DNA of 6,735 nt from Phycisphaerae bacterium (GTDB lineage: Bacteria; Planctomycetota; Phycisphaerae; SM23-33): positions 1 to 6,735 of the forward strand of contig DAOVQV010000081.1 in the NCBI GenBank assembly GCA_030628445.1. Reading direction: 5' to 3'. The position numbers and the translations under genes are program-made. This document shows, one piece after another, positions 1 through 6,132 of this stretch; the stretch's first letter is position 1; each line of letters starts with the position of its first letter. The notes under the pieces are model-generated. The model saw only the letters and a list, made by a program, of their open reading frames with translations. It had not been told where the DNA came from and did no database searches.

Positions 1-1
1 C

Positions 2-934
2 CCGGACCGCCAGGTGCGTTTCCTGGCGGGTCTGTCGCTGGGTAATGCCCTGCCCACCGGACGGTTCAAAGGCTCCGAGCTGGTGATGTCGGTGTTCTGC
101 GAAGCCTTGAGACAGACTGGAACCAAGACGGTCTTGTTGGTTGTTTCCGACGAGTCCGTTCGCAATCGTCTCAAAGACGCCATCCGGGGCGCCGGGCACA
201 ATGTCATTGACATCCCCGACACGCTGGCGGCGTTATCGGCCGCTCGCGAATCCAGCGGCGTGGACCTGGCGGTGGTCTCCGCCAAGCCCGCCCCTCAGAC
301 CGTTATCTCGCTCCTGCGCGCGGAGCCGATTTTCTCGACCTTACCGGTCGTGATCGCCACGGACACCACCAAGGCCAGTGCGCTGGCGAGGGAAGATGCC
401 CGCGCGATCGTGATAAGCGCCGATGCGACGGCGGAGCAGGTCGCCTCGGCCCTTACGGCGGCGCTGCAGCTTGGGATCGGCAGGGAGATGCTGTCCGAAG
501 AGGCGGTGGACTGGACGACCCGTGTCGCCGAGTCCATAAGGCTGTTGGGTTTGACAAATACGGGCGTCTACAATATCGACCGGACCCGCGGTGCGTTGGC
601 GGAGATTCTCGTCGACCGTCGTCCCGCTATGCTCGCGGCCGCGGGCGCTCTTGCTGTAATGCCCGCCCCGGGCGCCCAGGCGGCGATCGCGGAGCTGGCT
701 AACAGCTCCGATGTGGACGAGTCAATCCGGATCGAGGCGTATGGGTCGCTCAGCGAGTCCGGCCGCAGGTTCGGTAACCAACTACCCGACGAGGCGACCC
801 AGGGGATCATCGACGTGGTCAGCGGCGATGGGTCGGCGAAATTGCGAGAAGCCGCCGCACAGGCACTGGGAGTCCTGTCCCTGCCCAGCGAAAAGATCAA
901 ATCGCTGATCCTGGAAACCGTCCTGACGGACTGA
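2..934 (+). CDS. HEAT-repeat protein with degenerate receiver-like domain (5'-truncated by window edge)
   Basis: The reading frame is open to the left edge of the window (codons before the GTG at 14 read P-D-R-Q), so the true start lies upstream and only the last ~310 residues are visible. The first ~38 residues look like the end of a HEAT-type helical repeat (VRFLAGLSLGNALPT, then EALRQTG). Residues ~42-155 have the alternating beta/alpha pattern of a CheY-like receiver (TVLLVVSDESVRNRL, then VDLAVVSAK, then LPVVIATD). The place where a receiver carries its phosphorylated Asp reads V-V-S-A, so it is probably not a phosphorylation switch. Residues ~170-310 return to Ala/Leu-rich HEAT-like helices (AMLAAAGALAVMP, REAAAQALGVLSLP). 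HEAT arrays usually bind proteins. A similar mix of HEAT repeats and a receiver-like insert is familiar in planctomycete proteins, but the cellular role is unknown. No terminator directly follows the stop. Confidence 0.8.
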   Translation, partial: PDRQVRFLAGLSLGNALPTGRFKGSELVMSVFCEALRQTGTKTVLLVVSDESVRNRLKDAIRGAGHNVIDIPDTLAALSAARESSGVDLAVVSAKPAPQTVISLLRAEPIFSTLPVVIATDTTKASALAREDARAIVISADATAEQVASALTAALQLGIGREMLSEEAVDWTTRVAESIRLLGLTNTGVYNIDRTRGALAEILVDRRPAMLAAAGALAVMPAPGAQAAIAELANSSDVDESIRIEAYGSLSESGRRFGNQLPDEATQGIIDVVSGDGSAKLREAAAQALGVLSLPSEKIKSLILETVLTD

Positions 935-937
935 CGG

Positions 938-953
938 GTGCAAACAAGCGTTA
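938..953 (+). repeat. Short intergenic motif, copy A (GTGCAA + ACAAGCGTTA)
   Basis: The 16 bases GTGCAA-ACAAGCGTTA begin 4 bases after the HEAT gene stop. The same two blocks recur at 5001-5021, separated there by five bases. Both copies are followed by related sequence (GAGCACTTA here, AGTGCTTAG there). Function is unknown. It could be a fragment of a dispersed intergenic repeat. Confidence 0.4.
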
Positions 954-1115
954 GAGCACTTAACCCCATTGAAGTAGCGTTTGCTGGCCCTGCGGCGTCG
1001 GGGGGCTTCGTCAGGGGGCATCGATCCCGACGGGATCTGCTTCGCCTTTCTTCCCAGCCTTGTCCTCGCCTACGAGCAAATCGCTACATTATGTCGTTAA
1101 CTTGCTCTTATTATC

Positions 1116-1150
1116 CCAAGCCCGCTTGATCGCCGGGTCATCGGGCTTGG
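1116..1150. terminator. Strong inverted repeat, possible terminator or structured RNA
   Basis: CCAAGCCCG (1116-1124) pairs perfectly with CGGGCTTGG (1142-1150) across a 17-base loop, inside which TGA (1127-1129) can pair with TCA (1138-1140). The plus-strand 3' side continues TTGCTATCTT, which is T-rich but not a true T-tract. The repeat sits about 180 bases past the HEAT gene stop and about 200 before pntAA. A rho-independent terminator is possible but late for the HEAT gene. Confidence 0.4.
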
Positions 1151-1340
1151 TTGCTATCTTGAGCTCCGGACCATTTACCCCGCAAGCTGAAGCGACCCCA
1201 AGCGGCTGCCTGTATCGGTTTGAATAGAGCCCCGCAGTTCTAATGGTTATTAGGCGTTGATTCGCCCGGGCAAAACTGGTAAGTCAGTTACTCCCTAAGG
1301 CCCGGTGGGGTTGGTCTGCGGGCCCGACAGCTTTCAAAAC

Positions 1341-1345
1341 GAGGA
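1341..1345 (+). promoter_or_regulatory. Shine-Dalgarno of pntAA, fixes the start
   Basis: GAGGA lies four bases before the ATG at 1350. This selects 1350 over the in-frame GTG at 1305, whose extra 15 residues have no counterpart in the family. Confidence 0.75.
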
Positions 1346-1349
1346 AACT

Positions 1350-2507
1350 ATGAAGCTTGCGATACTCAAAGAGATCACCCCTGGTGAGACGCGGGTTGCG
1401 GCGATTCCCCAGACCGCCGCGGCTCTGACCAAGCTGGGCCTGGAGGTCCTCATCGAAACCGGCGCGGGAGACAATGCATTCTTCTCGGATGCTGATTACC
1501 AAGCCGCCGGCGCAAAAGTGACTTCGGACATCGCCGAGTTGTTCGCAGCGGATATCGTGGCCAAGGTGACCGCTCCGATTATGGACAAAAGCGCCGGGCG
1601 CAACGAACTGCAGTTGTTGGGGAAGGGCAAGATTCTCATCGCTGTGCTGTGCCCCGCGGCGAATGAAAAGCTGATCGCCGAGCTCGCCGCCGGTGGGGTC
1701 ACTAGCTTCGCCTTAGACCAGATGCCCCGAATCACACGCGCCCAGTCAATGGACGTGCTGTCCAGCATGAGCACGATCGCGGGTTACAAGGCGGTCTTGC
1801 TGGCGGCTGATACGATGGGAAGGATGTGCCCGATGATGATGACGGCGGCCGGTACCGTCAAACCGGCCGATGCGCTGATTATCGGTGCGGGCGTGGCGGG
1901 TTTGCAGGCAATCGCGACGGCGAAGCGGATCGGCGCGGTCGTCATGGCCGTCGACGTAAGAGCGGCCGTTAAGGAGTCGGTCGAATCCCTTGGGGCAAAG
2001 TTCATTCCGATGGAGGTCGACCACCCCGCCGAAGACTCCGGGGGATATGCCACAGACCTGGGCGAGCAGTTCTATAAATCCGAACAGGAGATCATCGCCC
2101 CGCACGCCAAACGCGCCGACATGATAATCACCACCGCCCTGATTCCCAACCGCCGCGCGCCGATCCTGATCACCAAACAGATGGTCGAGTCGATGAAGGG
2201 CGGTTCGGTGATCGTGGACCTTGCGGCGGGGTCAGGCGGTAACTGCAGTTTGACCGAGGCCGATAAGAAAGTCGTCCACAACGGCGTGACGATACTCGGG
2301 CCGACTAACTTACCCGCTTCCGTGCCATACCACGCTTCCCAGATGTTCGCGCGCAACGTCGCAACGTTCATCAAGGAGCTGATTACCGAAGACGGCCGGC
2401 TGAAGATCGACATGGAAAACGAGGTTATTACAGGAACGATGGTCACCCACGAGGGTAAGGTTTTGGCCGCACCGCCCGAGCAGGCGGGACAGGAAAGCGA
2501 GGAGTAG
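1350..2507 (+). CDS. pntAA: NAD(P) transhydrogenase subunit alpha part 1 (domain I, NAD(H)-binding)
   Basis: This is the soluble domain I of proton-translocating transhydrogenase (Re/Si-specific). It binds NADH at the cytoplasmic face and passes hydride to NADP+ bound on PntB. The 385 residues match the length of the separate Rhodospirillum rubrum domain I protein (about 384). Visible hallmarks are the N-terminal block MKLAILKE...GETRVA shared with alanine dehydrogenases, the loop R127-I-T-R-A-Q132-S-M-D135 that contacts NAD and the hydride-transfer site, a Rossmann glycine motif GAGVAG (179-184), and the acidic residue D202 ending beta-2, which gives preference for NAD(H) over NADP(H). The mobile-loop Tyr appears as Y233 (GGYATD). 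The C-terminus ends in a short acidic tail (QESEE) with no membrane segment, as expected for the split form. The ATG at 1350 is chosen for its Shine-Dalgarno and the conserved MKLA start. The stop is 2 bases before pntAB. Confidence 0.97.
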   Translation: MKLAILKEITPGETRVAAIPQTAAALTKLGLEVLIETGAGDNAFFSDADYQAAGAKVTSDIAELFAADIVAKVTAPIMDKSAGRNELQLLGKGKILIAVLCPAANEKLIAELAAGGVTSFALDQMPRITRAQSMDVLSSMSTIAGYKAVLLAADTMGRMCPMMMTAAGTVKPADALIIGAGVAGLQAIATAKRIGAVVMAVDVRAAVKESVESLGAKFIPMEVDHPAEDSGGYATDLGEQFYKSEQEIIAPHAKRADMIITTALIPNRRAPILITKQMVESMKGGSVIVDLAAGSGGNCSLTEADKKVVHNGVTILGPTNLPASVPYHASQMFARNVATFIKELITEDGRLKIDMENEVITGTMVTHEGKVLAAPPEQAGQESEE

Positions 2508-2509
2508 TC

Positions 2510-2788
2510 ATGGCGCTGCCGTTAATCTTGGCGATCACGATATTCGTCCTGGCGATGCTATTGGGACTGGAGATCATCACGAAGGTCCCAACCCAGCTTC
2601 ACACGCCGCTCATGAGCGGTTCGAACGCAATCAGCGGGGTAACGATCATAGGCGCGCTGTTGGCGGCCGGGGCAGGCGGGGCCTTGGGGGGAACCTTCGG
2701 GCTCCTGGCCGTCGTCGCGGCGATGATCAACGTCGTGGGCGGATATCTTGTCACCGATCGCATGCTCAGGATGTTCAAGAAAAGGTAA
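2510..2788 (+). CDS. pntAB: NAD(P) transhydrogenase subunit alpha part 2 (membrane domain)
   Basis: A 92-residue membrane protein that supplies the alpha half of the proton channel (domain II). Three hydrophobic helices are visible at about 4-22, 44-60 and 62-81, ending in a basic tail (MLRMFKKR). Between helices 1 and 2 is the family signature VPTQLHTPLMSGSNAISG (26-43). Position 42 is Ser in NAISG. As I recall, Thermus thermophilus and related enzymes have a channel His at this point, and it is absent here. A purine-rich Shine-Dalgarno (GAGGAG, 2499-2504) lies inside the end of pntAA, so translation is probably coupled. The gap to pntB is 6 bases. Confidence 0.95.
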   Translation: MALPLILAITIFVLAMLLGLEIITKVPTQLHTPLMSGSNAISGVTIIGALLAAGAGGALGGTFGLLAVVAAMINVVGGYLVTDRMLRMFKKR

Positions 2789-2794
2789 TCGACG

Positions 2795-4213
2795 ATGGAT
2801 CAAAACATAGTCATAGCCGCATACCTTCTCGTCGCGGGGCTTTTTGTCTATGGCCTTAAGATGATGGCGCATTACAGGACGGCGAGGCGGGGGAACTTCG
2901 TCAGTGCCATTGGTATGGCCATCGCAATCGTCTTTACGTTGCTGGCGCGGGACGACAGCGGCGTCTGGGCGGTCTCCGGTAAGGACGGGTGGACGTTCGT
3001 GATCATCGCCGCCGTTATCGGATCGGGTGTCGGGCTGTTCCTCGCCGTGACGGTTCGTATGACGGGAATGCCGCAAATGGTCGCCATGTTCAATGGTTTC
3101 GGCGGGCTGGCGTCGGCCCTGGTGGTCTTTTCCGAGTGCTTCAAGCACTGGGGCGCCCGCGGCGACAGCGACCCGGTTCACATGTCGGTCGCCATCGGTA
3201 TCAGCACGTTGATAGGTTGGGTGACGTTCTGGGGATCCCTTGTTGCGTTCGCCAGGCTGCAGGAGTTCTTGCTTTCGGGGCGCCCGACCTTGTTTAAGTT
3301 CCAGAAGATCGTAAACTTCGCCGCCCTTGGCGCCGTGATCCTGCTGATCGTACTGTGGGGGATGTTTCCGGCGGCGAAACTGCTGATCATTCCAATTGCG
3401 GTTATCGCCTCAGCCCTGGGCGTGATGTTCACCATCCCGATCGGCGGGGCGGACATGCCGGTGATCATCTCGCTTTTGAACAGCTATTCCGGCCTGGCCG
3501 CTTGTGCGACTGGGTTTGTGCTGAAGAACCCGGGCCTGATCATCGCCGGGTCGCTGGTCGGGTCATCCGGGATCGTTCTTACCCGGATCATGTGCATAGG
3601 TATGAACCGTTCGCTGGTGAATGTTCTGTTCGGCGGGGTCGGCGCCATAGTCGTTGCTCCCGGCGGCGGCGCGGGGGGCGATAAGCGAGTCACCAGTTGG
3701 ACGGCGGAAGATGCGGCTATGTGCCTGGAGGATTCCTCCCTGGTATTCATCGTCCCGGGTTACGGCATGGCCGTCGCCCAGGCTCAGCACGCGGTCAAGG
3801 AGCTGTCCGACCTGCTGGAGGAAAGGGGTGTCCAGGTCAAGTTCGGGATCCACGAGGTGGCAGGACGCATGCCGGGCCACATGAACGTCCTGCTGGCCGA
3901 GGCCGAGGTGCCATACGAGAAGCTCTGCGACCGCAGCGAGACAAACTCGGAACTGGACCGCGCCGATGCTGTGATCGTCCTCGGCGCCAACGATGTGGTC
4001 AACCCGGCCGCCCGTCACGACAAGGGAAGCCCGATCTACGGTATGCCCATCCTCGACGTGGACAAGGCGCGTACAGTGATGGTAATGAAACGCACGTTGA
4101 ACCCGGGCTTTGCGGGGATAGACAACGAGTTGTTCTACCAGGACAACACGGCCATGGTCTTCGGCGACGGCAAGAAGACAATCAGCGATATCATCGCCGT
4201 GCTGAGACAGTAA
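2795..4213 (+). CDS. pntB: NAD(P) transhydrogenase subunit beta (membrane domain II plus NADP(H)-binding domain III)
   Basis: A 472-residue protein, close to the E. coli PntB length. Residues 1-290 carry about nine hydrophobic segments that complete the proton channel. Residues 300-472 form domain III, which binds NADP(H). Hallmarks include GGADMPV (218-224) followed by SLLNSYSGLAA, the NADP dinucleotide motif GYGMAVAQ (322-329), HEVAGRMPGHMNVLLAEA (353-370), GANDVVNPAA with D400 (equivalent to E. coli D392), and K432-R433-T434, which hold the NADP 2'-phosphate (K-R-S in E. coli). In the MPQMVAMFNGFGG block (92-104), Asn100 replaces the E. coli channel residue His91. The product pairs with PntAA and PntAB to regenerate NADPH using the proton-motive force. 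The ribosome site is AAAGG (2781-2785), within the end of pntAB. Confidence 0.97.
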   Translation: MDQNIVIAAYLLVAGLFVYGLKMMAHYRTARRGNFVSAIGMAIAIVFTLLARDDSGVWAVSGKDGWTFVIIAAVIGSGVGLFLAVTVRMTGMPQMVAMFNGFGGLASALVVFSECFKHWGARGDSDPVHMSVAIGISTLIGWVTFWGSLVAFARLQEFLLSGRPTLFKFQKIVNFAALGAVILLIVLWGMFPAAKLLIIPIAVIASALGVMFTIPIGGADMPVIISLLNSYSGLAACATGFVLKNPGLIIAGSLVGSSGIVLTRIMCIGMNRSLVNVLFGGVGAIVVAPGGGAGGDKRVTSWTAEDAAMCLEDSSLVFIVPGYGMAVAQAQHAVKELSDLLEERGVQVKFGIHEVAGRMPGHMNVLLAEAEVPYEKLCDRSETNSELDRADAVIVLGANDVVNPAARHDKGSPIYGMPILDVDKARTVMVMKRTLNPGFAGIDNELFYQDNTAMVFGDGKKTISDIIAVLRQ

Positions 4214-4225
4214 TTGGCAATTCAG

Positions 4226-4242
4226 GCAGAGCGAGGCTCTGC
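4226..4242 (+). terminator. Candidate terminator hairpin of the pnt operon
   Basis: GCAGAGC (4226-4232) and GCTCTGC (4236-4242) form a perfect 7-bp stem with a 3-base loop, 12 bases after the pntB stop. AATTG (4212-4216) and CAATT (4252-4256) could extend it as an outer stem. A classic T-tract is missing, so it may instead protect the mRNA 3' end or act with Rho. Confidence 0.45.
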
Positions 4243-4452
4243 TCATCCTAGCAATTTAAGATTCTCTGTTCCGTCCTGGCCGGCACAGACAAGCTAGCCC
4301 GGATATTGCATGACGTTTTTGTGTAATTACGCACAACAGTTTATTGCGAACGAGGATATGCCAATAAGTTCGATGGTTTCAAAAGAACGCACTGTATTTT
4401 CCGGCGAGGGGATTTTGGTCGTTCGGCAAGGCCGCACAAGCGAGATTCCGCA

Positions 4453-4474
4453 GGTGTATCTTTAATGATACACC
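4453..4474. repeat. 8-bp perfect hairpin downstream of the Cys-rich gene
   Basis: GGTGTATC (4453-4460) pairs with GATACACC (4467-4474) across a TTTAAT loop. It lies about 80 bases beyond the stop of the minus-strand gene at 4552. It could be that gene's 3' structure, but neither strand shows a following T-tract. Confidence 0.4.
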
Positions 4475-4551
4475 GAGGACAGCTCGCGCGGAGAACGCCG
4501 CCGACGGCCAAAAGGCCCCGCCGGATGCGAAAAGGTCATGAAATATTCGGG

Positions 4552-4860
4552 CTAGGCGTACCACCCGTTCCTACCCGCCGCACCGCTGGGTGATGCAGAG
4601 GGCTTTTGCTCCTTCTGTTCGGGCGGACAACCCAGGACGCTATAGGGATACCAGGCCCCCTTGCTTCGACGGTTCAGGTGGTGCAGTACGCACAGCGGCT
4701 GGGGACACCTACCGGCACGGTGCCCGCACCGGACATACTCCAGAAGGAAGCTCCCGTCCGGGCCCACGGGGTAGGTTCCCGTCGAATCGCATTCGTACGT
4801 GCCTCGCACGAACATCTGATAGTGCGGGCAGCCGATCAGAATGGGCATGTACCTCGCCAT
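4552..4860 (-). CDS. Small cysteine-rich hypothetical protein
   Basis: I do not recognise a named family. The chosen product is 102 residues (ATG at 4860, MARYMPILIG); a start at 4848 (MPILIG) would give 98. The frame stays open upstream to 5046, but that part is low-complexity and overlaps the hairpin element, so it is left out. The core reads like a real folded protein: MPILIGCPHYQMFV, then GTYEC, then TYPVGPDGSFLLEYVRCGHRAGRC-PQPLC-VLHHLNRR, then WYP. Five cysteines (CP, EC, RC, RC, LC) with nearby His suggest a metal-binding or zinc-ribbon-like fold. A sixth Cys (GCPPEQ) lies near the polar C-terminal tail. There is no signal peptide or membrane helix. Small proteins with an RCG...GRCxQxLC...NRR...WYP pattern seem familiar from Phycisphaerae, but I cannot confirm this without a search. 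The Shine-Dalgarno is weak. Confidence 0.55.
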   Translation of the reverse strand: MARYMPILIGCPHYQMFVRGTYECDSTGTYPVGPDGSFLLEYVRCGHRAGRCPQPLCVLHHLNRRSKGAWYPYSVLGCPPEQKEQKPSASPSGAAGRNGWYA

Positions 4861-5000
4861 GATGCCGATGCCATTTACCTGGTATGTATCGGACGAACAG
4901 GCCCGTCGAGTTGGGCCAAAACCCCGGTCCGGCCGGTCAGTCGTGCTCGAGGATCTTCCATGATGCCGCGGTCTGGGCGCCCCAAGATGCACCCGCCCCT

Positions 5001-5021
5001 GTGCAATACAGACAAGCGTTA
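5001..5021 (+). repeat. Short intergenic motif, copy B (GTGCAA-N5-ACAAGCGTTA)
   Basis: GTGCAA (5001-5006) and ACAAGCGTTA (5012-5021) match the contiguous copy at 938-953, with TACAG inserted between the blocks. It lies 14 bases before the 11-bp hairpin. With its flank it forms an imperfect dyad, AAGCGTTAAGTGCTT. Confidence 0.4.
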
Positions 5022-5034
5022 AGTGCTTAGTACC

Positions 5035-5105
5035 CTGTCCCGGCAATACTGCCGGGACAGAGTATTAGGGACCGAGCATTCCAACTTTTCTGTCGCCCCG
5101 GTCCC
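5035..5105. repeat. Compound hairpin element, probable dispersed intergenic repeat
   Basis: CTGTCCCGGCA (5035-5045) pairs perfectly with TGCCGGGACAG (5050-5060) over a 4-base loop. GGGACCG (5068-5074) can then pair with CGGTCCC (5099-5105). A competing stem, AATACT (5045-5050) with AGTATT (5061-5066), could switch the fold. There is no T-tract right after the first stem, so a simple terminator is unlikely. Similar sequence seems to recur in planctomycete genomes, where it is sometimes mistranslated as part of ORFs, but this is from memory only. Confidence 0.5.
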
Positions 5106-5208
5106 GTCCATATCCTAGGTTTCTTCTGTGGTGGTGTCTTGGTCTGCGGCGCCGCGACAAGCTTTGTGCTGGGAACGGGGGGTTTCCCCCATGTGATGAT
5201 CAAAACCA

Positions 5209-5237
5209 GCGATGGTGAGCCAATCGCTCAGCATCGC
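5209..5237 (+). promoter_or_regulatory. Leader hairpin just upstream of the HD-GYP ribosome site
   Basis: GCGATG-G-TGAGC (5209-5220) pairs with GCTCA-G-CATCGC (5226-5237), giving 11 base pairs with one internal G/G mismatch and a CAATC loop. It ends 4 bases before the Shine-Dalgarno region. If translation starts at 5250 it is in the 5' UTR and could modulate initiation; if an earlier start is used it is coding sequence. Confidence 0.4.
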
Positions 5238-5240
5238 CGT

Positions 5241-5246
5241 AGAGGG
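5241..5246 (+). promoter_or_regulatory. Shine-Dalgarno of the HD-GYP gene, decides the start
   Basis: AGAGGG lies three bases before the ATG at 5250. The spacing is short but the match is the best of the candidate starts. The in-frame TTG at 5139 and ATG at 5196 lack a well-placed site. Confidence 0.5.
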
Positions 5247-5249
5247 AAA

Positions 5250-6068
5250 ATGGTGAAAGTCCTAGACGCCGGTAGTGTTGTTCGATCGTTCTGTGTTTTT
5301 CTGATGGCCGTTGTGGTGGTGGGCACCGCAATCGCCGTTGAAGGGTGGTGCGCAAAATCCCTTGCCATCGGTGGGATGATGGTCCTGACCGGCGGTCTGG
5401 TTACCATGCAGATTCGCCGGGCGATTCGGGGGCTTCACCATCACTCGCACAAGATCACCCAGGCCGCTCGCGAGGCCGAAAAGCACTACATCGATGTGTT
5501 GCGTCGAATAGTCCGGCTGGTTGAAGCCGGCGACAGATACACAACCGGCCACAGCGAGCGCGTCGGCGTACTGGCCGAAAAGCTGGCCCGCCGGGTCGGC
5601 CTCCCGAAGCACGAACGTGCGCTGATGAAACTGGCGGGCGAACTGCATGACATCGGGATGCTGGCCGTCCCGGCCAAGATATCCGCGGAACGCTGCCGCA
5701 TCGGCGTCGATGAGTTCCGTATCATCACGAAGCACAGCGAAGCCGGCTATGAGGTGCTGAAGCCTCTGACCTCATTGGAAAGTATCTTACCGGCCACGCT
5801 GTACCATCACGAGCGGATGAACGGCACGGGTTATCCGGAGGGGCTTATCGGCGATCAGATACCTTTGGCTGCACGTGTCTTGGCCGTTGCGGATTCCTAC
5901 GATGCCATGACGCATGATAGGCCGCACCGCCCGGCCATGACAACCCTGACGGCGATGCAGGAACTGAAGCGATGCACCCCGGCAGGATACGACCCGCAGG
6001 TCGTCGACGCGCTGGCCGAAATTCTGGGTCTTCCCGCCCTGACGGAAGCCGTAGCCGCTTCTGGCTAA
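5250..6068 (+). CDS. Membrane-anchored HD-GYP domain protein (predicted c-di-GMP phosphodiesterase)
   Basis: HD-GYP proteins hydrolyse the second messenger c-di-GMP, controlling motility, adhesion and similar switches. The 272-residue product has two N-terminal hydrophobic helices (about 12-30 and 37-54), then a His-rich linker (GLHHHSHK), then a coiled helix leading into the domain at about 80-260. Metal-binding positions are present: H101 (TTGHSERV), H133-D134 (ELHDIG), H162 (KHSEAGYEVL), H186-H187-E188 (YHHERMNGTGYPEGL, the GYP motif) and D216/D219 (ADSYDAM). Two residues differ from the usual consensus: HDIGK reads HDIGM, and the HP before the third ligand reads HS. The ligands are intact, so activity remains likely. 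There is no separate sensor domain, so the input may come through the membrane helices. The start is the ATG at 5250; ATG 5196 and TTG 5139 would add 18 or 37 residues. The gene converges on csrA. Confidence 0.88.
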   Translation: MVKVLDAGSVVRSFCVFLMAVVVVGTAIAVEGWCAKSLAIGGMMVLTGGLVTMQIRRAIRGLHHHSHKITQAAREAEKHYIDVLRRIVRLVEAGDRYTTGHSERVGVLAEKLARRVGLPKHERALMKLAGELHDIGMLAVPAKISAERCRIGVDEFRIITKHSEAGYEVLKPLTSLESILPATLYHHERMNGTGYPEGLIGDQIPLAARVLAVADSYDAMTHDRPHRPAMTTLTAMQELKRCTPAGYDPQVVDALAEILGLPALTEAVAASG

Positions 6069-6132
6069 TTCCGCCTCCAGTGAAACGACGCGTCCGCGCA
6101 GCGAAAGGACCTTTGCGGTAAGAGGGGATTCC

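Larger units (their letters stand above)
935..1349. other. 415-base intergenic region upstream of the pnt operon
   Basis: No supported gene lies here. It contains a motif shared with the 5001-5021 region (938-953), a small palindromic hairpin GATCCC-GAC-GGGATC (1023-1037) and a 9-bp perfect inverted repeat (1116-1150). It must also hold the pnt promoter. TTGATT at 1257 is a possible -35 element, but nothing resembling TATAAT sits 16-18 bases downstream, so no promoter is called. Confidence 0.6.
4214..4551. other. 338-base intergenic region after pntB
   Basis: No supported gene. It holds a candidate pnt terminator (4226-4242), an 8-bp hairpin (4453-4474) and a short GGCC-AAAA-GGCC stem (4506-4517). 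A TTGTGT/GCACAA imperfect stem lies at 4319-4336 next to a run of five T. The transcripts of pntB (plus) and the Cys-rich gene (minus) converge here, so the region probably carries both terminators. Confidence 0.6.
4861..5249. other. Divergent intergenic region with several hairpins
   Basis: This lies between the minus-strand Cys-rich gene and the plus-strand HD-GYP gene and must hold promoters for both. It contains motif copy B (5001-5021), a perfect 11-bp hairpin (5035-5060), a second stem (5068-5105), a GCGGCGCCGC palindrome (5146-5155), a GGGGG-TTT-CCCCC stem (5178-5190) and a leader hairpin (5209-5237). No convincing -35/-10 pair was found. Confidence 0.6.

Noticed and set aside
3563..4246. 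227-residue minus-strand open frame inside pntB
   Set aside because: It is an antisense shadow of pntB, whose family motifs are unambiguous.
4379..4564. 61-residue minus-strand open frame
   Set aside because: Starts from a GTG overlapping the end of the Cys-rich gene, spans two hairpins, and has no recognisable motif.
4606..5022. 138-residue plus-strand open frame opposite the Cys-rich gene
   Set aside because: It lies antisense to the more protein-like minus frame, has no good ribosome site, and runs into the repeat element.
4861..5046. N-terminal extension of the Cys-rich gene to 5046
   Set aside because: Low-complexity Arg/Ser/Pro-rich sequence that overlaps the hairpin element. The folded-looking part begins near 4860.
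5035..5060. Rho-independent terminator
   Set aside because: The stem is excellent but no T-tract follows on either strand, and no gene ends just before it.
5068..5249. c-di-GMP riboswitch before the HD-GYP gene
   Set aside because: I could not find the conserved core of the class I or class II c-di-GMP riboswitches in this leader.
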